A DNA stretch of 64,000 bases from contig OZ251545.1 in the NCBI GenBank assembly GCA_965243335.1, positions 496,001 to 560,000 of the forward strand, read 5' to 3'. Shown here one piece after another: positions 21,811-30,948 of this stretch (position 1 is the first letter of the stretch; each line of letters begins with the position of its first letter). The notes below the pieces were generated by a model. The model was given only the letters and a program-made list of their open reading frames with translations, was not told where the DNA came from and did not search any database. The position numbers and the translations under genes were made by a program. The stretch comes from JAJDXW01 sp965243335. GTDB taxonomy: Bacteria; Pseudomonadota; Gammaproteobacteria; HK1.

Positions 21811-24750
21811 TCAGGCCATCTGCCGGCGCACCAGGTTCCGGAAGGGGCCCTCGACCTCCACCAGATCTTCGTAGGTCCCGGCCTGGACCACCTGGCCGTC
21901 CTGCATCACGTAGATACTGTCGGCCTCGCGGATGGTCGACAGGCGGTGCGCGCTCACGAACCGGGTGATGCCGATCCCCGACACGCTTTCCATCACCTTC
22001 GCCTGGCTCTTGTTGTCGAGCCAGTTGGTGGCCTCGTCGAGAAACAGGACGCTCGGGTCGCGGGCGAGCGCTCCGGCCAGCATGATCCGCTGGACCTGCC
22101 CGCCCGAGAACAGCGCCAGGTTGTCGCCGACGACCGTGTGCATCTGCATCGGCATGGCGGCGATGTCTTCGTCGACGGCCGCGAGGCGGGCCGCCCGCCA
22201 GGCGTCTTCCTCGTTGAGGTCCCGCGCGAGCCCGATGATGTTGTCGAACACGGTTCCCGGCATCATCGATGCGTCCTGCACCACCATCCCGATGCTGTTG
22301 CGCACCGCGCGCTTGCTGAGGCGCCCGAGGTCGCGCCCGTCGTAGTAGACGGCGCCCGACAGCGGGGTCTCGAGCCCCAAGGCGAGCCGGAACAGGGTGC
22401 TCTTGCCTGCCCCGGACTCCCCGACGATGGCCACGAACTCGCCCGCCCGGGCGTGGATCGATACGTCCCGGAGAACGAGGGGCCCGTCTTCGCTGTAGCG
22501 GAAGCTCACGTGGTCGAGGCGGACGTCGCCGCTCAGCTCCGGCGGCGGCTCGCCCTCGGCGCCGGTTTCGGGCGCCGCTTCCAGGATCGGGGTCACCTGC
22601 TCGTAGGCGGGCACGATGGCGGCGATGGCGGAGAACGACGCGCCGAGCTGGGCGATCGCCATGTAGAACACCATGAGGGCGGCGTAGACGGCGACGAAGT
22701 CCCCGACGGGAAGGGCCGCGCCGCCCCACGTCGCGACGGCGAACAGCGCCGCGGTGGCCAGCAGGGGGGCGGCGACGAGGAAGGAGAGCAGGTGCTCGTT
22801 CAGCATCCCGAGCCGCATCTCGGTCTCCTTCTGCTCCCGGTAGTCCTTCGCCCACAGGGCGAAGCCGATTCCCTCCGACCCGGTCGAGCGGAGCTTGCCG
22901 ATGCCGTTCAGTAGCTGCACCAGCATTCCCGCGAGACGCCGTGTGATCGCGAGCAGGCGCCGCTGGTGGGGAAGCTGGAGGATGCCCATCGCCAGGGTCA
23001 CCCCGATGGAGGTGAGGCCCAGCCCCAAGCCGAGCCAGCCGATCCCGGTGTCGTAGAGGAACAGCAGGATGAAGGTCGGCAGGAGGAAGATCACCGACAG
23101 GAGCGCGTTGCCGACTATCCCCGAGACCTGATCGCGCAGCTCCTGGAAGGCCATGGCCCGCATGGCCAGGCCGCCGGAGGAGAAACGGCGGAAGAACCGC
23201 TGGGGCAGGCCGAGCATCCGGTCCCAGAGCCCGGCGCCGATCCGGGCGGCCGCGGTGGCCTCCAGCCGCATCAGGGACGTTCCCTGGAATATCTGGAGGA
23301 GCGCGGCGAGGGCCGCCAGCAGCAGCAGGGACACGGCCAGCTCCACGAGCTGCCAGCCGGACCCGCTGGGGATCACGCGGTCCACGAGTGTGCCGAGCAG
23401 GATGGGAGGCACGAGCATCAGGAAGCCGACGAGCAGCCCGGCCACGGCGAAGCGCGCGAGGTCGAGCCCGAGCCCGTGGAACGCGAAGCGAAGCAGGGGG
23501 CCGGCGCCGGCCGCGCCTTCCCGCGGCAGCGGCCGGTAGAAGAAGTGCGCCGCGGGCTCGAGGTCGCCGGCCAGGCGCTCGTCGACCCGTTCCGAACGGC
23601 CCGTCTCCGGGTCGAACAGGCGGTAGCGCCCCGAGACGCCCGGAATCAGCGCCACCGGCGCACGCCGGGGCGCGCCGCGGTCGCCGTCGCCGGACTCGCG
23701 GCGGAACGCCAGCAGCGCCCCGCTGTCGCCGAGCCACCACCGGTCTTCGCCCGCGAGCGTGACCTGGCGGGCGCGGACCCCCGAGACGCGCTGGATCTCC
23801 GCCAGGCTCGGGGGCCTGCCCCCTTCCGCCGTCCTTCGGTTGGGCGGCGCGCGGAACTGGATGCGCTCGTGGCGGCCGACGTGCTCGAGGGCGGTCAGCA
23901 GGGCCGGCCCGTCGTCCTGGACCGCGGACCGGCGGGTGTCCAGCACGCCGAACAGGCCGTCGCGGGCGCGCTCCTCGCTCTGGCGGCGGTGCTGGGCCTG
24001 GGTGCGTTGCAGGTTGGCCATGTCGACGAGCATCAGGCGGCGGTTGATCTCGTCGGCGGACAGCGCCAGCCGATGGAATTCGGACAGCGCGGGGAACAGG
24101 AGCCCCTCGGACCGGAGCGCCCGGGTGGTGGTCACGGTGAGCCGGGAGGGGCCGAACAGCCTGATCCAGCTATGGACGGTGAGGGGGATCCAGCCGGGGC
24201 CGTCGCCGATCGGCTCCCCGGTGTCGAGGAACGCCGCGTTTCCGTCCTGGCTGGAGACCCAGACCACGCCCTGCCGGGTCCCCAGCACGCCTTCGTTCAC
24301 GGGCCCGGCTTCCTCGTCCGGGGTCAGGAAGCGCTCGGCGCGGGGGCGCGGCATCACCTCGCGCGCGATGGTGGCCGCGAAGTCGGAGACCCAGGCATCG
24401 ACCTGCCCGGCCAGCAGATCGAAGATTCCGGGGCTGGTCAGCGCGGCCCGGGGGATGCGGCGCAGCTCGGTGTCGGGGAGCCCTTTCGCGATGTACACCG
24501 ACGAGGCGCCTTCCTCGCCCACGTCCACCCCGAAGATCAGCCGCCCGGCCCCGGCGCGCAGGTGCTGCTTGTAGTCCGACGCCGCCTCGTCTCCGAAACG
24601 CTGGGCGACGAACACGTCGACCGCGCCCTTGACGACGTACCACACCACCTCGGGGTCGGAGAGGTAGATGGGCCGGTTGCCGCCGCCGATGAACGCCTCG
24701 CCGTGCGAGAACGCGAACTCCTCGAGCGCGCCGCTGGCCTGCTTCTCCAC
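21811..24750 (-). CDS. NHLM-type ABC exporter without peptidase, permease/ATP-binding protein
   Basis: A 979-residue protein. The start is taken at GTG 24750 (VEKQASGALEEFAFSHGE), 27 bp after the upstream gene's stop and close to a GGAG. The long N-terminal ~400 residues lack the C39 peptidase; the first part (YLSDPEVVWYVVKGAVDVFV) resembles the cyclic-nucleotide-like domain of this exporter class. Five to six membrane helices follow in the middle (LLVGFLMLVPPILLGTLVD onward), then an ATPase domain with GESGAGKST, ALFSGGQVQR and VLFLDEATNWLD. NHLM systems pair such a protein with a peptidase-ABC protein and an HlyD-like adaptor, exactly as here. It exports mature NHLP peptides across the inner membrane. 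Confidence 0.88.
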   Translation of the reverse strand: MEKQASGALEEFAFSHGEAFIGGGNRPIYLSDPEVVWYVVKGAVDVFVAQRFGDEAASDYKQHLRAGAGRLIFGVDVGEEGASSVYIAKGLPDTELRRIPRAALTSPGIFDLLAGQVDAWVSDFAATIAREVMPRPRAERFLTPDEEAGPVNEGVLGTRQGVVWVSSQDGNAAFLDTGEPIGDGPGWIPLTVHSWIRLFGPSRLTVTTTRALRSEGLLFPALSEFHRLALSADEINRRLMLVDMANLQRTQAQHRRQSEERARDGLFGVLDTRRSAVQDDGPALLTALEHVGRHERIQFRAPPNRRTAEGGRPPSLAEIQRVSGVRARQVTLAGEDRWWLGDSGALLAFRRESGDGDRGAPRRAPVALIPGVSGRYRLFDPETGRSERVDERLAGDLEPAAHFFYRPLPREGAAGAGPLLRFAFHGLGLDLARFAVAGLLVGFLMLVPPILLGTLVDRVIPSGSGWQLVELAVSLLLLAALAALLQIFQGTSLMRLEATAAARIGAGLWDRMLGLPQRFFRRFSSGGLAMRAMAFQELRDQVSGIVGNALLSVIFLLPTFILLFLYDTGIGWLGLGLGLTSIGVTLAMGILQLPHQRRLLAITRRLAGMLVQLLNGIGKLRSTGSEGIGFALWAKDYREQKETEMRLGMLNEHLLSFLVAAPLLATAALFAVATWGGAALPVGDFVAVYAALMVFYMAIAQLGASFSAIAAIVPAYEQVTPILEAAPETGAEGEPPPELSGDVRLDHVSFRYSEDGPLVLRDVSIHARAGEFVAIVGESGAGKSTLFRLALGLETPLSGAVYYDGRDLGRLSKRAVRNSIGMVVQDASMMPGTVFDNIIGLARDLNEEDAWRAARLAAVDEDIAAMPMQMHTVVGDNLALFSGGQVQRIMLAGALARDPSVLFLDEATNWLDNKSQAKVMESVSGIGITRFVSAHRLSTIREADSIYVMQDGQVVQAGTYEDLVEVEGPFRNLVRRQMA

Positions 24751-24779
24751 GTTCCGCTCCGAGCGCCCGCCCGCCCCGT

Positions 24780-27020
24780 TCAGCCCGACTCGACGAGCTG
24801 GCGGTAGAGCCCGTCGGCCTCCTGCATCAGCTCCTCGTGGGTCCCCCGCTGCACCTCGCGCCCCCGGTCGAGGACCACGATGAGGTCGCAGTCGCGGATG
24901 GTGCTCAGCCGATGGGCCACGATGAGGCAGGTGCACCCCCGGCGCCGCAGGGCGTCGTCGATCCGGACCTCCGTGATCGTGTCGAGCGCGCAGGTCGCCT
25001 CGTCCAGGATCAGCACCGACGGGTTGTTGACGAGCGCGCGCGCGATCTCCAGCCGCTGCCGCTGGCCGCCGCTGAAGTTGCGCCCCCCTTCTTCGACCGG
25101 CGCGTCGTAGCCGAGCGGCCGGGAGATGATCTCGTCGTGGATGGTCGCGTCCCGGGCCGCCGCCGCCAGGGTGTGGTCCGGCACCTCCGGGATCCACATG
25201 GTCAGGTTGTCGCGCACGGTCTCGGCGAACAGGAAGACGCGCTGGTCGACGAGGGACACCGAGTCGATCAGCAGCTCGCGCGGGATCGCGCTGCGCGGGT
25301 GGCCGTCGAGCAGGACCTCCCCCGACCACGGCTGCTGGACGCCGGCCACCAGCAACGAAAGCGTCGACTTGCCCGACCCGCTGGGGCCGACGACCGCTAC
25401 CCGCTGGCCGGGCTCGATGACCAGGCTGAAGTCCTCGAGCAGGGGGTCGCGGTTTTGCTGGTAGCCGAAGGTGACGTTGCGGAGCTCGACCCGGCCCTTC
25501 AGCCGCAGCCGCCCGGCGAAGGTCGAGACCTCGCCTTGGGAAGCATCGGAGACGGGCTCGGCGCCGCTCTCCTCGGGGGCGTCGAACACGTCGTCGAGGC
25601 GTTGCAGGTCCGCCTCCAGCATCTGGAACATGTCCGCGAACTGGATGAAGCGCCCGATCGGCTGCAGGAAGTTGATCGCCGCCATGTAGAACCCCGTCAA
25701 CATGCCGACGGTCATGTCGCCCTGCATCACCCGCCAGCCGCCGATGCCGAACACCGCCGCGTAGCCGAGCATCAGGAACAGCATCGGCAGGGCCGCGTTC
25801 ACGTAGCCGAGCTCGGTGAACCGCTGCCGGGCGACCAGCTCCCGCGCCTGGTACCCGGTCCAGTGCGAGAAGAAGTCGTCCTCGCCGGCGGTCGCCTGCA
25901 GGGAGTCGATCTTGCCGAGGCCGGCCATTCCGATCCCGTAGAGCATGCCCTGCTCGCGCCGCAGCCTGCGGTTCTCGTCCACCCTCACCCGGGCCAGGGC
26001 GCGCATGACCACGGCGCTGAGCACGCCCAGCCCGACGACCGCCGCGGTCAGCAGCAGGTCGTACGCCAGCATGAGCACGAGGAACGCCATGCCGGTGACG
26101 AGGGCGATGAAGATGCCGACGAAATGCTGCGTGGCGATCATCGACACCGCGTCGAGAAGCCGGATCCGGGAGGTGAGGTCACCGGCCATGCGCTGGGAGA
26201 AGAAGCGCATGGGAAGCCGGAGCAGCCGGCTCATGAAGCGCTCGGCGTGGTCCACGGAGAGGCGCACGGAGAGCTGCCGGAGACAGCGCTCCCGAAGCCA
26301 GGTGAGCAGGTAGAGCAGCCCCGCGGCGGCGAGGAGGGCGCCGGTCAGCACCCCGCCCCAGGCCGGTTCGCGCCCGGAGAGCACGTAGTCGACGAACAGG
26401 CTCGTCAGGAACGGCAGGGCGAGGGAAGGCACGGCGAGGAGCAGCCCGCAGCCCATCGCGAACGCGAGCGGCTCCTTCACGTCACGCAGCCACGGCAGGA
26501 TCCGGTACGCGATGCCCGGCCGGACCCCGCCCGGCTGGAAATCGGGGCGCGGACGGAACGCCAGCGTCACCCCGGTGAACGCCTGGTCGAACTCTTCCGC
26601 GCTGAGCGTCCGGTGCCCGTTGGCCGGGTCGTTGATCAGGAAGCGCCCCTTGCGGAACCCTTCGAGCACGACGAAGTGGTTGAACTCCCAGAAGAGGATC
26701 AGCGGCAGGGACATGCTCCGGAGCTGCTTCGGCTGCCGGCGCCATCCCTGGACCTCGAGGCCGTACCGCCGCGCCGCACGGTAGATGTCGGCCGCGTTGC
26801 ACCCGTCCCGGCCGACCGAGCAGGCTTCCCGCAGCTCCTCGATGGAGACCCAGCGCCCGAAGTGCGCGAGCACGATCCCGAGGGAGGCCGCCCCGCACTC
26901 GGTCTGGGTGAGCTGCAGCAGCACCGGGGTGCGCACCCGCCGGTCCGCCGCCGGCGTCTCCGGGGCCTTGCGGACCCTCGCCGTCGCCTGGTCGAGCCGG
27001 GATCGATGGGTGGTCGTCAT
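24780..27020 (-). CDS. NHLM-type peptidase-containing ABC exporter (C39 protease)
   Basis: A 746-residue protein from ATG 27020. The C39 cysteine-protease domain has QTECGAAS with Cys42, FNHFVVL with His115 and INDPANG with Asp131, so the catalytic triad is intact. The membrane domain (about residues 165-450) is followed by an ATPase domain with GPSGSGKST, NFSGGQRQRLEIARAL and VLILDEATCALD. It should remove the leader after the double Gly of the NHLP precursors and export the core. It lies between the HlyD-like adaptor and the second ABC protein, all on the minus strand. A 17-base C run lies in its 5' region. Confidence 0.92.
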   Translation of the reverse strand: MTTTHRSRLDQATARVRKAPETPAADRRVRTPVLLQLTQTECGAASLGIVLAHFGRWVSIEELREACSVGRDGCNAADIYRAARRYGLEVQGWRRQPKQLRSMSLPLILFWEFNHFVVLEGFRKGRFLINDPANGHRTLSAEEFDQAFTGVTLAFRPRPDFQPGGVRPGIAYRILPWLRDVKEPLAFAMGCGLLLAVPSLALPFLTSLFVDYVLSGREPAWGGVLTGALLAAAGLLYLLTWLRERCLRQLSVRLSVDHAERFMSRLLRLPMRFFSQRMAGDLTSRIRLLDAVSMIATQHFVGIFIALVTGMAFLVLMLAYDLLLTAAVVGLGVLSAVVMRALARVRVDENRRLRREQGMLYGIGMAGLGKIDSLQATAGEDDFFSHWTGYQARELVARQRFTELGYVNAALPMLFLMLGYAAVFGIGGWRVMQGDMTVGMLTGFYMAAINFLQPIGRFIQFADMFQMLEADLQRLDDVFDAPEESGAEPVSDASQGEVSTFAGRLRLKGRVELRNVTFGYQQNRDPLLEDFSLVIEPGQRVAVVGPSGSGKSTLSLLVAGVQQPWSGEVLLDGHPRSAIPRELLIDSVSLVDQRVFLFAETVRDNLTMWIPEVPDHTLAAAARDATIHDEIISRPLGYDAPVEEGGRNFSGGQRQRLEIARALVNNPSVLILDEATCALDTITEVRIDDALRRRGCTCLIVAHRLSTIRDCDLIVVLDRGREVQRGTHEELMQEADGLYRQLVESG

Positions 27021-27105
27021 GGCTTCGCGTCGCCGTCAGTGCGGCGGCGCGGCGGCGCGGCGCGTCGGAAAGTCAGCTCCCCCCATCCCGAACCCCCCGC
27101 GGCGC

Positions 27106-27122
27106 GGGGGGGGGGGGGGGGG
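27106..27122 (-). repeat. Homopolymeric tract (17 C on the coding strand) between adaptor and exporter genes
   Basis: Seventeen G on the plus strand, so C on the transcribed operon's coding strand, about 85 bp upstream of the exporter ATG within the 154-bp gap. It is the third long C run of this locus. Confidence 0.85.
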
Positions 27123-27174
27123 TTAAAGGGCTGCGGACGGTTCTCCGCGCATCGTCGGGTACGGGCGGCGGCCA

Positions 27175-28086
27175 TCAGATGCCTCCGCTCGCCAGCAGCA
27201 GCGTGGCGGGGGACTGGCTCCCCAGCACGACCCGGGCGGTACCGCCCGCACCGTCGGCGAGCGGGAGGCGCGAGGGATCGTCCAGGGCCAGCCGAAGCAG
27301 GTGCGAAGGGGCGGGCGTCGAGAGCCCCAGGTCGGCAAGCCATTCCGGGGCGGCGACGGGCTGGGGGGAGACTTCGAGCACCCGGGCCTTCAGGGGGCTC
27401 GACTCCGGTTGGCCGGGAAGCGCCACCAGGACCTCCGCGTCCATGCCCGGGGCGAGCTTTCCGGTGTCCCGCGGCGATACGAAGGCGAGCGCCTGCCAGA
27501 CGCCCTCATCCTCCCCCTTGCCCCGGATCTGGGCGATCGTCTCGCCGGCATGAATCGGCTGGCTCGGAACCAGGCGGTGCGCCACGAGCTCCCCGCCATG
27601 CGGGGCGACGATGGACTCTCCGGCGAGGCGCTCGATCTCTCCCAAGTCGCTCCGCGCCGCCGCGAGCAACGCCTCCCAGTGTGCGGGGGCGGCGGAGCCT
27701 CCGGCGCTCCGGACCCTTTCCTCGACGGCGCTCACGAGCCGCCGCGTGATCCGGACCTGGCGCTCCGCCTCCGGCAGCCGCACCCGCGCGATCGGCTGCC
27801 CCGCTTCGAGGGTGTCCCCGCCCTCGGCCAGGACCTCGACGACGCTGCCGGAGACGGGAGACACCACGGCGTGGCGCTCCCCCGGCTGGACCAGCACCGC
27901 CCGCGCCGAAACGCTGCGGTCCACGCTCCCGAACGCCCCCCAGAGGAGGAGCGCGAGCAGCGCCGCGCCGAGCCCGGCCAGCACCATCCACTCGTGGGGC
28001 GCGGTGACCTGGAGCCGGGCGTCGAGGGGTTCCGGGCGCGCCCGGCGGGCGACCGCCTCCTCCCGATAGAGCTTGTGGTAGAACAT
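27175..28086 (-). CDS. NHLM-type secretion adaptor, HlyD family
   Basis: A 303-residue protein from ATG 28086 (MFYHKLYREEAVARR). A membrane helix lies at about residues 34-54 (WMVLAGLGAALLALLLWGAF). Then come the lipoyl-like half-motifs of membrane fusion proteins (VSPVSGSVVEVLAEGGDTL and IVAPHGGELVAHRLV). It is shorter than HlyD and lacks a long coiled coil, as is usual for NHLM adaptors. It is the first gene of the export operon, upstream of the two ABC proteins. A weak promoter may be present upstream on the minus strand (TATAGT, 28183-28178). Confidence 0.85.
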   Translation of the reverse strand: MFYHKLYREEAVARRARPEPLDARLQVTAPHEWMVLAGLGAALLALLLWGAFGSVDRSVSARAVLVQPGERHAVVSPVSGSVVEVLAEGGDTLEAGQPIARVRLPEAERQVRITRRLVSAVEERVRSAGGSAAPAHWEALLAAARSDLGEIERLAGESIVAPHGGELVAHRLVPSQPIHAGETIAQIRGKGEDEGVWQALAFVSPRDTGKLAPGMDAEVLVALPGQPESSPLKARVLEVSPQPVAAPEWLADLGLSTPAPSHLLRLALDDPSRLPLADGAGGTARVVLGSQSPATLLLASGGI

Positions 28087-28263
28087 GGCGTTACGCTCCC
28101 TGCCCCCTCCGCCCACGGGTCCGGCGGCGTGCGGGCGCAGGCCCCCGGCGGCGCGGGTCCGACGTGCGGTTCCGCAGACTATACACGGAAGCGCCCCCGG
28201 CTTTCAGCCTGCCGGCCGCTCCGAGGCGCGTGCGCGGCGGGGATTGTCGCAAAGCCCACAACA

Positions 28264-28346
28264 CCCCTGGGTACGCCGGCGTCTCGCCGGCATTCGCGTT
28301 CCCGAGCGCTCCGCCCCCGGGCCGGCGGGACGCCGGCGTACCCAGG
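28264..28346. repeat. Palindromic repeat, diverged copy
   Basis: Arms CCTGGGTACGCCGGCGTCTC and GGACGCCGGCGTACCCAGG flank a GCGTTCCCGAGCG loop. It is related to the hairpins at 18.6 and 19.9 kb but uses CGCCGG rather than GCGGGC. It lies in the 400-bp gap between the RiPP export operon and livK. Confidence 0.75.
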
Positions 28347-28386
28347 AGCGCCTCCAGCGACCCGGGACGCCCGCGCCTCCGCCCCG

Positions 28387-28427
28387 GAAAGAAAAGGCCC
28401 GAAGCGGCGGGGGCGCCGCTTCGGGCC
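28387..28427 (-). terminator. Rho-independent terminator of the liv operon
   Basis: GGCCCGAAGCGGC (28396-28408) pairs with GCCGCTTCGGGCC (28415-28427) around a six-base loop: a 13-bp perfect stem. On the minus strand it is followed by TTTTCTTTC. It lies 62 bp beyond the livK stop. Confidence 0.92.
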
Positions 28428-28488
28428 GGACAAGCGCGGCGGCGGCCCGGTGGCGGGCCGCCGCCGCAGGTCGAGGGCGCGCTTGCCC

Positions 28489-29694
28489 CTACTGCATCAT
28501 GGGCGCCCAGGCCCCGTCGTCGCTCACCCCGTTGTAGGTGTAGGTTCCCGCGACGTCGCCGTTCTCATCGAACTCGATGGCCCCCGAGGCGCCCTCGTAG
28601 TTGACGTCCTCACCGGCCGCGATGGCCGCGACGGCCTTCTTCCACTCGCCCGGACGGATGACCGTGCCCGGAGCGTTGGCCACCTCACGCAAGGCCGCCG
28701 CGATCCCGCCCCGGTCCGCGGACCCCGCCTTCTCGATCGCGAGCGCCATCAGGAAGGCGACGTCGTAGCCGTGGGTGACGAAGGGAGCGGCGGGGTCGTG
28801 CCCGGCCGCCTCGAACGCCGCCGCGAACGCCTGGTTGGACGCCCCGGTATCGGCCGCGGGCTGGGAGAGCACGATGTTGCCGCGCAGCGCATCGGCCCCG
28901 AGCTGCTCGATGACCGAGCTGTCCATCATGCCGTCCGCCCCCAGGAACTTGCCGAAGAGCCCGTTCTCGAGGCTGTTGCGCAGGATGGTGATCCCGCTCG
29001 ACCCGTAGTAGGCGAAGACCGCGAGCGCTTCCGCTCCGCTGCCCGCGAGGGTGGAGAGCTCGGAACGGTACGACGCCTTGTCGGGCTCGTGGAGCTGTTC
29101 GCCGGAGATGGTTCCCCCCATCTCCTTGAACGAGGCGGTGAACACCCCCGCGAGACCGGCGTTGTAGTCGTCGTTGGCGTAGGTCACCGCGAGGTTGCGG
29201 TAGCCGGCGTCCCAGGCGTGCTGCGCGAGGGCGCGGCCCTGGTAGGCGTCGGAGGGAGCGACCCGGAACACGAGGTCGTTGTCCTCGAGGTCGGAGATCG
29301 AGGGCGCGGTGGCGGTATCGGACAGCATCACGACCCCGGCCGGGATGGCGACCGACGAGGCCATGCCGTTCGTGGCGCCGGAGCAGTTCGCCCCGAGGAT
29401 CGCCGCCACCTGCTCGACGTTGACGAGCTTCGCCCCCGCGTCCACCGCGGCCTTCGGGTTGCACTGGGAGTCGCTCGACACGAGCACGTAGGCGCCGCCG
29501 CCGAGTATGCCCCCCTGCTCGTTCACGTGGGCGGCCGCGAGGTTGCGGCCGGCGAGGATGGGCGGCACGAGACCCTCGATGGGCCCGGTGATCCCCGCCG
29601 CGGAGCCGACCTTGACGTCGGCCGCGAACGCGGCGGGGCCGCCGCCCGCCGCCACGATCGCCGCCGCGGCGGCGAGGCGTCTTGCGCGTTTCAT
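28489..29694 (-). CDS. livK: Branched-chain amino-acid type ABC transporter, periplasmic binding protein
   Basis: A 401-residue protein with a signal peptide (MKRARRLAAAAAIVAAGGG, cleaved after AAFA). The mature part begins DVKVGSAAGITGPIEGL, the usual start of Leu/Ile/Val-type periplasmic binding proteins (Peripla_BP_6). SDSQCNPKAAVDAGAKLV and ANCSGATNGMASSVAIPAG line the ligand cleft of the family. It is the last gene of the five-gene minus-strand operon. The ligand could be a branched-chain amino acid, urea or another small amide, because the family is broad. A strong terminator follows. Confidence 0.85.
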   Translation of the reverse strand: MKRARRLAAAAAIVAAGGGPAAFAADVKVGSAAGITGPIEGLVPPILAGRNLAAAHVNEQGGILGGGAYVLVSSDSQCNPKAAVDAGAKLVNVEQVAAILGANCSGATNGMASSVAIPAGVVMLSDTATAPSISDLEDNDLVFRVAPSDAYQGRALAQHAWDAGYRNLAVTYANDDYNAGLAGVFTASFKEMGGTISGEQLHEPDKASYRSELSTLAGSGAEALAVFAYYGSSGITILRNSLENGLFGKFLGADGMMDSSVIEQLGADALRGNIVLSQPAADTGASNQAFAAAFEAAGHDPAAPFVTHGYDVAFLMALAIEKAGSADRGGIAAALREVANAPGTVIRPGEWKKAVAAIAAGEDVNYEGASGAIEFDENGDVAGTYTYNGVSDDGAWAPMMQ

Positions 29695-29821
29695 GAGGCA
29701 GTACCCTCCTCTGTGGCTGGTAGTGTGCAGGATAATCGCAAACGCGGGGAGGACAAACCCCTATTTGGGGTGTCCCGCGCATCCCTCGCGGGCCAAAGCG
29801 GCGGTGCCTGCTTCCCTCCCG

Positions 29822-30763
29822 TCATGCCGTGGTTCGCAGCCGGCGCTCGCGGAAGATCCCTCCCGGGTATCGCTGCAGGATGATCTGCAGGGCGAGGCCC
29901 ACGAGGAAGATCCGGAGGTACGCGGCCTTGAGCGCCCACTCCGCGGGCAGCCTCGTGGTGACGATCTCCGTGGTCGACCAGATGGCCCAGACCAGCACCG
30001 CTCCCAGGATCGCCCCGCGGTTGTTCGCGCTCCCCCCGATGACCAGCATGACCCAGACGAGGAACGTGGCCGACACCGGCTCGGCCATGTTGGGGTCGAT
30101 GAACTTGATGTGGTGCCCCATGAGCGCGCCTCCGAGGCCCATGATGGCCGCCCCGAGGACGAACGCCTCGATCCGGAGCTTCTCCACGTCCTTGCCCGCG
30201 GCCCGGGCCGCGGCCTCGTTCTCGCGGATGGCGGACATGACCCGCCCCCAGGGGGAGCGCTGCGCGCTCTCGAGCAGCCCGTAGAGGACGAGGACGATGC
30301 CGAAGACCAGCAGCAGCATCGCGATCTGGTTCCAGGGCTCCGGGAGGTGTTCGAAGGGCTTGGGGATCAGGGAGATCCCGCGCGCGCCGTTGGTCGCCCA
30401 GGTCTCGTTCTTGAGCGCCAGGCGGAAGATCTCGGCGAGCCCGAGGGTCGCGATGGCGAGGTAGTCGCTGCGAAGGCGGATGCAGATCCGGGCCACGCCC
30501 CATGCGATGAGGGCGCTGGCGACCATCGCGGCGGCCATCCCGGCCCCCAGCGGCAGCCCGAGCCCCCCGAGGTGGCGATGGGAGGCGGCGGTGGTCAGCA
30601 TGGCGCTCGTGTAGGCGCCGATGACGAAGAAGCCGGCGACCCCTGCGTTGAAGAGCCCGGTGAACCCCCACTGGATGTTGAGCCCGAGGGTGAGCACCGC
30701 GTAGATGCCGCCCATCGTGAGCAGGAACACCGTGTAGAGGAAGATGCCGTAGACCTGTTCCAT
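29822..30763 (-). CDS. livM: Branched-chain amino-acid ABC transporter permease, LivM type
   Basis: A 313-residue integral membrane protein from ATG 30763 with about eight to ten hydrophobic helices. GLNIQWGFTGLFNAGVAGFF is the typical LivM segment near residue 30. VMSAIRENEAAARAAGKDV is the cytoplasmic EAA-like loop that contacts the ATPases. The FVLGAAIMGLGGALMGH helix follows. It forms a heterodimer with LivH, expected on the inner membrane. It is separated from livH by 185 bp of GC-rich sequence in which I see no gene. Confidence 0.9.
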   Translation of the reverse strand: MEQVYGIFLYTVFLLTMGGIYAVLTLGLNIQWGFTGLFNAGVAGFFVIGAYTSAMLTTAASHRHLGGLGLPLGAGMAAAMVASALIAWGVARICIRLRSDYLAIATLGLAEIFRLALKNETWATNGARGISLIPKPFEHLPEPWNQIAMLLLVFGIVLVLYGLLESAQRSPWGRVMSAIRENEAAARAAGKDVEKLRIEAFVLGAAIMGLGGALMGHHIKFIDPNMAEPVSATFLVWVMLVIGGSANNRGAILGAVLVWAIWSTTEIVTTRLPAEWALKAAYLRIFLVGLALQIILQRYPGGIFRERRLRTTA

Positions 30764-30948
30764 CGCGCCGTCCGTCCCCCGCCGCTCGCCTGGCCGCCCG
30801 CCCGGCTACCTCGACGCGGCGTCCGCCGCGCCCCGTCCGGGCCGCCGGCGCCGCGGCTGCGGGCGTCGGCGCGGGCGCGCCGCGAGCCGCGCGGCGAACG
30901 GGGCCGGACGGGTGGCCCGGCCCGCCCTCGAGACCGCCTCGCCGGCCA

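Noticed and set aside
22966..27749. Plus-strand frames of 613 and 970 codons opposite the exporter genes
   Set aside because: They are His/Gln/Glu/Pro-rich shadows with no motif, while the minus strand encodes complete ABC exporters.
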